Assembly (NCBI RefSeq): GCF_027244095.1
Contig: NC_069657.1
Span: 47,242,857 to 47,306,856 of the forward strand
Length of the DNA stretch: 64,000 nucleotides
Direction: 5' to 3'
Source of the DNA: Hemicordylus capensis
Lineage: Eukaryota; Chordata; Lepidosauria; Squamata; Cordylidae
Shown piece by piece: positions 41,201 through 53,200 of this stretch. A program made the position numbers and the translations under genes. The notes beneath the pieces were generated by a model that saw only the letters and a list, made by a program, of their open reading frames with translations, was not told the origin of the DNA and did not search any database. Every line of letters starts with the position of its first letter. The stretch's first letter is position 1.

Positions 41201-44200
41201 GTCTTTGAAAGTGGAGCTGCATATATGTAACTGTAAGGACTAATAGTCGTTGATATCCTCCATGGATTTGTCTATCCTGCTTTTAAAGCCATTTAAACAG
41301 TGACCAAATTCAGGCAGCGTGTGGGTATGCCTGGAGCAGGCAACCTTGTCTCTCCAGCTGTTGAACTACCGCTCCCATCATCCCCAGCCACTGTGGCTGG
41401 GGATGATGGAAGCTGTAGTTCAACAACAACTGGAGAGACAAGGTTGCATACCCCTGTGGCACCCTTAACGTCAGGGAGGAGATTAGCAATATAAATAGAA
41501 AAATGGAAGAGTTAGCCGATCAGTCTAAGGGGTGACTAAAAAGAGAGAGACATGGTCAAGAGGGCACTCTGGCTGACATGTCTGCATAAAATGCAACCTG
41601 TCAGCGTAAAGCTAATGTGAATTTGGGCTGTGTCACAGAAGACGGGCTTGCTAATGTCTGTGTATGTCGACGTTGATGATCATTTTTTGAACGCTACATT
41701 GAACATTGTGAGTATTTTGGTATGAGGAGACATGGATGGGAACACTGAGCTTTCTGGAAGGAATGTAGAAAAAAAGCAGCAAATCTAATCATGATTGTGA
41801 AGAGAGTTGAAGACACTTGAAACTTGTGGTGGCGGGCACCTTATGCAAGGGAGACTGTTACATAGGAAGCTGCCATATACTGAGTCAGACCATTGGCCTA
41901 TCTAGCTCAATATTGTCTTCACAGACTGGCAGCAGCTTCTCAAAGGTTGCAGGCAGGAATCTCTCTCAGCCCTATCTTGGAGATGCCAGGGAGGGAACAT
42001 GGAACCTTCTGCTCTTCCCAGAGCGGCTCCATCCCCTGAGGGGAATATCTTCCAGTGCTCATACTTCTAGTCTCCCATTCATATGCAACCAAAGCAGACC
42101 CTGCTTAGCTAAGAGGACAAGTCATGCTTGCTGCCACAAGACCAGCTCTCCTCTCATTTAGCACTGTTAAATGCCTGTGCTAAATTAAGTGTACTAAAGC
42201 AGAGGCAGTCAACCTGAGGCTGTCTGGCTGTTGCTGGACTACAGTTCCCATCATTCCTAGCTGCAATAATTGTGGCTAGGGATGATGGGAGTTGTAGTCC
42301 AACAACAGTCAGACAGCCTCAGGTTGGCCACCCTGTGTTGAACTGTGTTCTCAGCTTTTTAGAAGGTGGCTCGGTGTTGGCAATCACAAAACATTTTGTC
42401 CCTGTATCTTTTCTCCCATTTCTCGTTCTCCTCTTCAAGTCTTTATCCCTTAATTATATGATCTCTCTCTTGCCAGTTCCCAGTGTCTTGTCCCTGCCCT
42501 GCTCTGGTAGTGTGATGCTAGAGCATGATAGAGAAACAGTCCCTTGTAGCTCAGTGGAAAAGCCTCTGCTTTGGAGGCAGAAGGCTCCAGGTTCAGTCCC
42601 TGGCGTCTCCAGGCAAGGGCAGGAAATACCATCTGAAAGCCTGGAGAGCTGTTGGTGGTGTAGACAGTACTGAGCAAGCTGAATCAACAGTCTGACTTGG
42701 CATCAGGGCCGGATTAAGCTAGTGTGGGGCCTGTAGCATATGTTATAAAGGGGCCCTAAATTTTTTTTTTAATGCACATGAATATTAAAGCGTAAAATAT
42801 TTACTTGCATAGTAAAGTGATTCACTTTTTTCATTTGCTATATTTTGGAGTATGGGAGACCAAGCCACAAACTCACACTTACTACAACAGTGAACATTTA
42901 TATACCGTTTTTCGATCAAAATTCTCAAAGTGGTTTACATAGAAAAATAAAGAGTGGATAGATGCTTCTCTGTCTCCAAAGGGCTCACACTCTAAAAAGA
43001 AAAATGTGGTAGGCACCAGCAACAGCCACTGGACAGATGCTGCGCTGGGTCTTCTCTTAAAATGCACATTTAGCAGAAAAGGGATATTTTATCTAACATG
43101 GACCAAATAAAACAAGTAAAGTTTTAACTTTAATTCCCAATTGGAAGCTGGGTGTGCGGGGCCCTCAAAAACGTGGGGCCCGTAGCAAATGCTACATTTG
43201 CTACTACGTTAATCCGCCTCTGCTTGGCATATGACAGCTTCCTATGTAACCCCATTGCCTCTCTCCCCCTCTCCCACTCCCTCTCCTGAAGCTGGCTTTT
43301 GGGTTGGGAGTGGTGTACACAGTCAGCTTGGAGAGGTGGAGAGGCCATGGCTTGCCAGAAGAGTCCCCTAGAAGGAGAGGCCTCCTTGATCTGGCTTTGG
43401 GTTGGTCCATCATTCCAGGTCTCAGCTAGCTGCCCAGCAGCCTGGTGCTGGTGGGTGTCCTTGTTCCTGAGGATAGATGGACGACTGAGGGGAGAGGGAG
43501 GCAGTAGAGGCGGCGGCAGTAATGGCACAGGCTCTGTGAAGAAAGAGATAGAATCGAAAGGGAAGCTACAGCTGGGAGAATGGAATGATTCAAAGGAGAG
43601 AGGATAAGTAGTGTTACAGAGAAAGAGAGCCTGTTTGGGGGGCTCCCCCAAGGAGCACCCCTCTATATTTGGAACTACAAGCCTGTAGTTACCAGTGTTT
43701 GCACTCTGGATCTTATGGGACCATGAGATCTATATTTTGTTCCTCCTGTAGCTAACTCAAAGGGTATGTCACTTTGGCATGTAGCCTGGGAGAAGGAACT
43801 CTTCGGTCAGGTTCGAAGCACAGGCCTGCAGGAGGACCTCCCTGTGCTGTCACCCGCTGGTGTTTACAGGTGGGAAGCTGCACTGGACCTGATTGAACCA
43901 AGAGCTATTCTTTTAAAGAATCAGCCAAGTATTCTCCCTAGGTTGGGACATCGGATCAGATCAAGATAGGAGCTCCTCAGGAAGGAGTGATAAGAAAGTA
44001 ACAGGTCATCTCTTTTGCTATGGGGTATATTAATGGATGGCTCAAGGCAGGGGAAGTGAGCTTGTGTACATTTTAGCCACCCCCAGATATTCTAAAAAAG
44101 ACACGAGAGATAATAGTTGATGCCTCCATTTTGCTTCTTCCTACACAGGTCTTTCAGACGTTCCCTAGCCTTTGTCCAAAAAGAGTTCCACTCCTCACTT

Positions 44201-47200
44201 TTGAATAGAACAATGCTGCGTCCTGTCCTCTGTCCCTATTGTCCACCTTTGCAAGGTGCGAACAGCATGCTGCATTTTCCTATAAGCATTTTCCTAAAAG
44301 AGATCAAGGCACCATCAATCCGTGTCTCTCCTGGGTCTCCAGTGACCCTTGTGTCACTTGTAGCTCTACCTCAGATCCACCAGGTGGTTCTTCCTCAGAC
44401 CTACCATCTTTTCCCTACATCTTGGCACATGCACCTCCATTTTGCCCTGCCTTCACTCCTGCTTTACCTTTCGCCTCCAGACCGGTCCTTTTCCTAACCC
44501 GGTCTGAGCCGCACTCTTGGATGTGAGATTCTGGTCCATTTTTGGATTTCCCTGGCTCCCGGACCTCTGCCTGGTTCTTGGGTTCCTTCTCCCGCCTGCC
44601 TCAGGGGAGAGAAGCCTCTCAGTAATGACCGAGCTGTAAGGGATCAAACATCCCTCTGGGAAGGAGCGAGGTAGTATATAACCCCTTTTCTCAACACTCT
44701 GCTTCCCTTTCCCCTCATTTCTCCTAAAATCCAAAACTGCCTGTTTTGCTCATCAGCCCTGAGCGAACTTAATTCAGAAACTCAAGCCAAATTGCCTCTT
44801 GGTGAGTGGCAACATAGTCTTTTGTACCTTGTTGGTCTTGCTAGTCTTATTAGTTTAACATAGTTGCTCATTTAACCATTATTTCATCTTCCTGTACCCC
44901 CAAACCCCTTCAATAAACCTCATTTTATTTTGAACTTTAACCTCTCCATTCAGTTCTTTCTGTGACTGAGGCTTTGAACAAACTTATTCTGAAGGTGGGA
45001 CTGCTCCATTCCAAGCTAGCTAACCAGGGGCGTAACTATAATAGGGCAAGGAGAGACAGTTGTCTGGGGGCCCACTGCCTTGGGGGCCCCCCCAGAGGCA
45101 AGTCACATGACAGACTCCCCCAGCTACACACCCGCCTGGGCTTCCTTCAGTTGTATTCATCCTCTGAAATTGATGTGAGTGTTAAGACCTAGAGCTACCG
45201 GAACAGCATGTCTTTCTCTAGGACCATTAAATGACTTGCATCGTCCACAATTTACAAAACCTTTAAAAAAAAAATTTAGGATGATGTTCTATTGTGGCAC
45301 ATAGGTGCATATATATATTCACCTATGTGAATATATTCAGCCTCATTTAAGCACTTCAGGGTGGCCATTTAAAATCTTGTCTCTGGGCCCACTCCAACCT
45401 TGCTATGCCCCTGTAGCTAACCCTGCCTCCCAGCCTAAAATGTAGCTCAGAGTCCCCGCCAATTCACCGGGAGCAGTTCCATTAACAGTAGGCACAAGAG
45501 GAATGCTGGGGGAAGGAGTCTTGATGGCTAATATGGTCTCTCCAGGTTCAAGGACAGGATGCCGTTAAATACCAGCTGCAGGGGGCAATGGTAGGAGAGG
45601 GGTATGGCCTCCATTTTGTCCTGCTGGGCATCCCAGAGGCATCCGGTTGGCCACTGAGGAAAACAAGATGCTGGATTAGTTTGGCCTTGGCCTGATCCAG
45701 TAGGGCTCTTTTTAAATCCTTATGCACCCTCCTCCCCTCTATGAGGGAAGTCCAGCATGACAAAGACAGAAGGGGAGGAAATGTGGAGAGTTGCATTGCC
45801 TCAATACAAAGGAGAGGCTCTGCTGGACTCCATCTGTGCCCGATATATATATCTGCCCAAAGGCAAAGCAAATGTTAAACACCAGGCTGAGCTATGCCAG
45901 GGAGAAGAAGGATGCTTAGTCTTCCATTCCATCTTTTTGTGGTTTGTTTCCCCAACAGCAGCCTGGACATGAAGGGAGATAAAGGCCGAGTTGTATCAGG
46001 GAGAGAAGGGATCCTCCTTCCAGTGGGATAGCCCTCTCTCTTTTTGTGTCTGCTTTTTGGGGTCCTGTGGGTTGAGCCTCTCCAGGAGAAGTTGGGATGG
46101 GAGAGGCAGCTCCTGGGATGAACTGGAATGGTTGATAGTATGGTGAAGAAATCTTGCCATTCAAAGTATATGGAGGTCAAATCTTTGTTGGGTGTATATC
46201 TTGTGTTTCAGGCTTTTTGATTTGGACCCTGGTCTCTTGCCACTCTTCCAGTACAACTGCAGAACATTCTCTACCCCTCAGGAGTGCCTCTCATCACCCG
46301 AGTTCCTGGAACACATTAAGAAGGTGAGAGATGTCAAGAAATTCATCTGAATTTACCATGAATTATAGAACAGATTGTCCCACTTGGTTGAACCTTGTCA
46401 GCAAATGGCATGGTGTTAAGAGTGCTGGACCAGGGAGATCAGGATTCAAATCCCTGCCAGCCATGAAGCTTCCTGGATGACCTTGGGTTAGTCTACAACT
46501 CTCAGCCTAACCTACCTCACAAGACTGTTGTGAGGAGGTAGAACTAGGTATGTTGCCTTGAGCTTCTTGGAAGTATGTGGGGATACAAATGCAATCAGCC
46601 AATTCAATATGCCTCAATACTTTTGTGTCATGTTCTGTTTTGAGTGTTCTGTTCATTAGGAATTATCACTCAGCCCAAAGTATCTGAATTCACAGTAAAA
46701 TTATTACAAATGGTGATTTAGCCACGTGGAGTGGGGATTATTCATTGATCACATACTGCTGGCTATTATATATTCTCACCAGATAAACTACTTTTATGGC
46801 AACTGTAGGCTCACTTTGGTCTAATGGGTAACTATAACAATCACCTAGGAGCAGATTTTTTAAAAAATGTGTGGCTCCATCTTGGTCTTTGTGCAGATTC
46901 TTAGAAAAGCTTTATATATTATTTTAAAAGGCTAACTAAGTCTGTTAACTTAATTAAATTAGGCAGGAGTTCAGTCTCATGGAAATGAATAAGTCTACTC
47001 ACCAATGTGATAGAAGCAAGCAGGAAGGACAAGTGGAAGGTAGTACCAAGGGTGGGTTAAGAAAGGATGGAAACTAGGAAGGCTGCAGGGGTACAGAAGA
47101 GTACAGATGAAAGTAGCCTTGCTGGGTTAGACCAAAGGGCAACTAATTTAGCATGTCTCCAACTGTGGCTAGGTAGAGATGCCCATGGAAAGCTTACAAG

Positions 47201-50200
47201 CAGCAGGGCATGCTGGAGACAGAAGTCTCTTATTTTTTTGCCACAGGATCTGGTAACCAGAGTATACTACTATTGAACATGGAGGTTCCATTTTTAGCTA
47301 TCATGGATGGATTAGATTGTGAGCCCTTTTGGGACCAAGAACCATCTTACTACCTTTTCTATGTAAACTGTAAGTCACTTTGAAAAGCAGTTTGTATAAA
47401 TATAAATAATAATAATAATAAATTAATAATAATTATTATTATTAATAATAAAATAAATATAAATGTAACCTCTTATTCAGGAAGACAGGGGTCCCCACCT
47501 CATCACTCTTTTTTTAAACAACAGTATAATTCCACCAGTGGTTGCAAAATTATATTGCCACACTTAAATGATTAATAAGCATTAAGTTTCTTCTGAATTA
47601 TAAAGTTTCAAAGTACATATGTATATATGCAAATACATGAATTCATCTACACACAAGTAGAGATACATTGCAAATGCAAGTTTACAAAAAGGACAAATCA
47701 CAAAACCATATGTATACAATATACTCATACAGCTATTATACAATAGCTTTGTTTGTTCAAGGTAGCGTGTGCCTTGTTAAGAACAACAAAACTTCCAGGC
47801 TCCCTCTTTAGCAATGTCCCATAAGTACTCTTGTACTGTTCATACCACTTGTATGTGAGGTCTCAAGGATATGAGAGACAAGGAAGCAGTGGCGGAGGGA
47901 GGCCAGTGGCAGCCTGTGTTTAGCTGTGGCAGTCCCCCTCGCCCCGCCCCCTGCATCTGATGTCAGATGCAGGGAGCATTAAGCCACGCCTCCCCATGTC
48001 TGACCTCAGATGCAGGGTGTGGGTTGGGGCTGCGGCCCGGGTTCTTTGAACCCTGTCACCCAATGGTGGCTCCACTCCTGCAAGGAAGCTAGACAGGCAT
48101 AGAATGTGCTCCTTAGCTTGTCCAAGGTCTTGAACTGGTGCACAAACCTCCTTGAAGACCAGCTGCAACAACAGAAGCAACTCCATAAAGCAGGCTTCCC
48201 CAACCTGCGGCCCTCCAGATGTTGCTGAACTACAACTCCCATCATCCCAGCCACAATAAGTTGTAGCTGGGGGTGATGGGACTTGTAGTTTGGCAACATT
48301 TGGTGGGTTGCAGGTTGGGGAAGCCTGCCATAAAGGAAAGTGTTTCAAAGCCTCCTTTTCCCTCTCTCAGATCAGGAGCAACTCCGATTCCTGCTGTTGA
48401 AGCAAACTCCAGAAGATTCTAAAGACCTTCTGATAAATGCTTACAACAATTATAATGTTCTACAACACTCATTCATCATTTTCTTTTAGCAATGGTGTGT
48501 TACAACTACATGCACTCTTCAATCAACCCTGTGTATTTCTCAGGTTCAGATTAATGCTGTTTATTCTTAGATTCAGATTAACATTCTCTTATAGAAAACT
48601 CTTTCCCCCTTTCTTTTGTAAGAGAAAGACGCCTTTCACTTTACCTGCAACAACAAAAGCAAGTTCATAAAACAAAGTGTTTCAAAGCTGCCTTTTCCCT
48701 CTCTCAGATCAGGAGCAACTCCAGACGATTCTAAAGACCTTCTGAGTACGCTCTCCACTACTAATCAAGAAAGGGGAGGGGAACTCACCACACCCTTTAG
48801 TTGCCAGATTCAGGGAACCTCTATTGCTAATCCTCACAATAATACCGTTTACAATAATACTGTTACTGTTACATAAACAGCCCTGCTAACTGGGCAAAGA
48901 GGTATCTTTTTAATGTGATTCTCTTTATTTAGCAGGGGGAGAGTAACTGGCCCTATCCACCTCCAGCACTGTACTTCCAGTGACTGTTGCTGGTGTCTAT
49001 CTTATGTTTCTTTTTAGACTGTGAGCCCTTTGGGGACAGGGATCCATCTTACTTGTTTATTATTCCTCTATGTAAACTGTTCTGGAAACTTTTGTTGAAA
49101 AGTGGTATATAAATATTTGTTGCTGTTGTTGAATATGAATATATATAGAGAGGGGGGGGAGCTAGTGATGGATGTTTCACTACTGAATTCATATCAACCT
49201 TTTGAAACCTAAGACTGCAACCCTGAGTATGCTTGTTGGGAAGCAAGTTCTGTTGAAATAAATGGGACTTGCTTCCAAGTAAACTAGCATTGGGTCTCCA
49301 CAGTAAGCGTCAGCCCTCCCCTCCTAGAAGGGCAGAAAGGTGATGAGGGCTGAATAGCAAATAAACCAAAATAAATGGCTTGTTGTAATACTAATATAAT
49401 GTGTGGAGGTGATGTTTTCACATGTGGGTGGGGTGGTATCTGTGCAATCTGTATGTAGATTGCATGTGCAGTCATGGGTGCATGCATTGGGAAGACTCAA
49501 CCCGTTGCAGCTTCCTAGTGTATAAATGCAGCAAAAGAGATGTCTTTGATCAGCCCATATAGCAATACAGGTGTAGTTCTTACACTTTTGACAACATAGA
49601 TATGTTTTCTACCCAAGAAATTCATAATCTCTGAAGAGACCCTAAATGGCAGAACTGTGGTAACAGACAAATATAAAAAATGGTTCACTGCAGGTTTCCT
49701 TCAAGCTTGTTTTTGCTTTTGCTGAACTCTTTGGACTTGGGGAGGTGTGCAGCACAAGCCTTGCACTATTTGCAGAAGGCTTTTTGAAAAATATGGTCTC
49801 TCTTATAAGGGCACATCAAATTCTTAATTTATGCATCATTCTGTCTGCCTGGTAGGTAATGCTGGTAATAGATGCAGCTGTGACCCATCTGGAGGACTTA
49901 CACTGTCTGGAAGAATACCTGGCCAACCTGGGCAAGAAACACCAGGCTGTTGGCGTGAAGGTGGAATCTTTTTCGGTAAAGTACTCTTTCATTCTGGGCT
50001 AGTTCCCAAAATAAAAACATTTTAAATATTAACATACAACTCATTTAAAAATCCTTAAAAATCACTTAAATATTATTAAAAGCCAAGCTGAAGAGGTAGA
50101 TCTTTATAGCTCTCTTGAAGGCTGTTTTAAACTTTGTAATGTTACCAGAACTGCCCTGAGATGCTGGCCAGACACCTCAACAATGCTTTTGACTTGACTT

Positions 50201-53200
50201 GGGGAAAATTAGCTTGGCTTGGGGAGCAGTTCAATTCCAGTATCAATTTTAGCAACTTTTGGCATATTGGAAAAATGAGGAAACAAGAATATAGTTCAAA
50301 GGTTTTATTAAGGGTAAAATGGGGGTACAGAAGGGAAATGTTTAGTTAGGCAATGCCATTACTCTTGGCTGATATTATAACCATGAATCTTACTAGAAAT
50401 AATTTAGCTAAAGTCCTAAAAAAGAGTAAGTCAGGTTGGCTAAAGCTCTTTGATCAGAGCTTGGCTTAGGGCTTGCTGTGAAAAGTGCTTAGGAAGCGGG
50501 GGGGGGGGAGGCAGAAAAGAGAGAGAAGCGACCAGGAGACTTAGAAAGGCAAGAGATTAGTTTGCCTGTCCTTCTCAGGTAAGTTGGTGTGTTCGTTGCA
50601 CATTGGCAGGAAGGCTTCCTCTCAAGGACCAGGCAGGAAAGTGAAGAAAAGGAGTGAGGAGCAAAAGGCTACAACTCACATGTATGAGAGTCTGCAGGAT
50701 ATGATCCAAACAGATTTAGAGGCCATGTGCTTCAACTAGAAGTAGATATACCTTGAAAAGTGCTCTGAGGCAGTTTCCAAGCCATTCTGCTTACCCAGAG
50801 GGTGGCAGATTTCATGCAAGACAAAGAAATCTATTGCCACTTGAACTTAATATCACTCTGAAGGTAGCTTGCCTAACAAAGACAGGAGGAAGCTATGTAA
50901 ATGTGATGTATGTGGTGAATAGGACTGTACTTGGTTGACTGTCTTAAGACCAGGTGTGGAAAGATTACACATCTGTAGTTTTAACAAGCTTCTCCACTGA
51001 GTCTTTGCCAGCTAATTTAATTCAGAGTGGGTTTGGGAAATGTGCCGCTTTATCTGAGTTACTCCCAAGAGTGCTTCACTGTTATCTCTTTTAGACGAGG
51101 AGATCCCTCCTGGCCTTTGTAGGTTCTGAATAGACTGGCATTCCTCGTTAGCGAGGCTCAGCCGTGTCCTGGTTTCGGTCTGGCTCAATAGATTAGTCCT
51201 GAAGGCACACTGCCAGCATAACCTGTGCCGATCGACCCTCTTTGAGCCAAGAGTGAAGTCCTTTTGATTAGGCTGAGTAAAGTGGGTACTAGGATCATAA
51301 GCCCATGATCCAGTGTGATTTGGGTAGAGGGGTGCTCTAAGTGCTACCCCAAAGTATGGCTGGCTGGCTGGCAACAGTAACAAGATTTGCTGGTGTGTGT
51401 GTATGGTGGTGGTGGTGCAATAAAGGTGCAATCTCAGTAAAATAAAGTGAAAATTCTACTACTTCACATTCAGGGCAGGTGCCCCTTATCTCATGAGTAG
51501 AAAGAAAGCAGATTGGGATGAACATGTAGTGATTTGCAGTAGAATTGCAAGTATTTCTGACTCCCAGTTGTGTAACAATAGTGCGTGCACGCACACACAC
51601 TTCTAAATTGGACTTCTGAAACAAAGAAAGTTTGGGGGAAAGCCAGAAGTGGATTTTTGTCTAAAAGAAATGTGAGATAGACTGAAAACAAATCCTTCAG
51701 CTGAACATGTGCTTGGAGGCACTCTATTCCTTAGGGCATGCCTGCCTTTCTGAGCCATTTTTTTTACACCTGGCTCTAGGGATGTGCCGAAATGTGAATC
51801 AGTGTCCGAATCACAGCACAATCCCTTTAAAATGGAGGGCTTCCACAGCCCCTTTAACACAGAGGAGAGCAGGTCCATCCCTACTCCTCTTCTGCTCACC
51901 ACCTCCTCACGGTGCTCCCTACAGCTATCAGTGCACGCTCGCGGCAATCTCCCACAGCTTCCCCCAAGCAGCACCGCTGTGCACATGGCCTCCATGCATT
52001 TGTGGCAGCTATTTGTGTGGTCAACCACACTATTTGTGTGGTCAACCACACAAATGGTCGCCGCGCTTGCACAGAGGCCATGTGCATGCCGGCGCCGTGT
52101 GAGAACCGTTGGGGCAGAGCACCATGTGGGGACAGTTGGGGGAGAGTGCTGCCAGCATGTGCTGATAGCAGGGAAGGGCTCTGTGAGTATGACAAGGGTG
52201 GTGAGCAGAGGAGGAGCAGGGATGGACCTGCTCTCCTCTGAGTTAAAGGGGCTGTAGAAGCCCTCTGTTCTAAAGGGATTGTGTTGCGATTCGGACACTG
52301 AACTGTGTTTCGAGCACATCCGTACCGGGCTCCAGTTGGTGCACTTAAGGGGTTTAGCGTGAAACCCTGTAGACCTCACAAACCTGACATCTGGTTACAT
52401 CTCTGCTTACGTTGCTAATGACAAGGAGTGGATTTTCTCATAACTGCAGAGTTGCAGAAGGGTGTTTTTCTGCTTGACAGCAGATGAACAGTGGGATCTC
52501 TAAACCTGCCTCAATGCACTCTGTTTGATCCAGTGGCATTGGCATTTAAGAAGTGCAGTTTACTAGACTAGTTTCTGGGCTGGACTTAGAGTTCATATTA
52601 ACAGAAGCATAATTGATACAAGCATAATCTTTTTTGTGTGGAGGTGGGGGTGATACGATTCTATGATTCATTTGTGGGAGCTTAAAATGGAAACCCTTCC
52701 TATTTAGAGGACAACCATGTGTGGACTTCCTGAGATAATTGGGCTGGAGACTTCGAGAATAGTTATTCTGCCCCTGGATCATTGGGAGAGAAGAGAGGGG
52801 CTATCTACAGGTGAAACTTGGAAAATTAGAATATCGTGCAAAAGTCCATTAATTTCATTAATGCAAATTAAAAGGTGAAACTGATATATGAGACAGACGC
52901 ATTACATGCAAAGCGAGATAAGTCAAGCCTTAATTTGTTATAATTGTGATGATCATGGCGTACAGCTCATGAAAACCCCAAATCCACAATCTCAGAAAAT
53001 TAGAATATTGCATGGAACCAATAAGACAAGGATTGAAGAATAGAGCAATATCGGACTTCTGAAAAGTATACAGTGTACTGTGCTTGATTGGCCAGCAAAC
53101 TCTCCTGACCTGACCCCATAGAGAATCTATGGGGCATTGCCAAGAGAAGGATGAGAGACATGAGACCAAACAATGCAGAATTGCTGAAGGCCGCTAATGA

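Larger units (their letters stand above)
42540..43250 (+). mobile_element. tRNA-Ala SINE split by a hAT element
   Basis: CCCTTGTAGCTCAGTGGAAA to GTCTGACTTGGCAT (42703) continues at 43231 as ATGACAGCTTCCTATGTAAC. The duplicated CTTGGCAT marks the insertion point. Confidence 0.88.

Noticed and set aside
51603-52379. Long minus-strand open frame (258 codons)
   Set aside because: It is created by a symmetrical hAT-type element at 51777-52324. The plus strand shows matching open frames; no protein family is visible.
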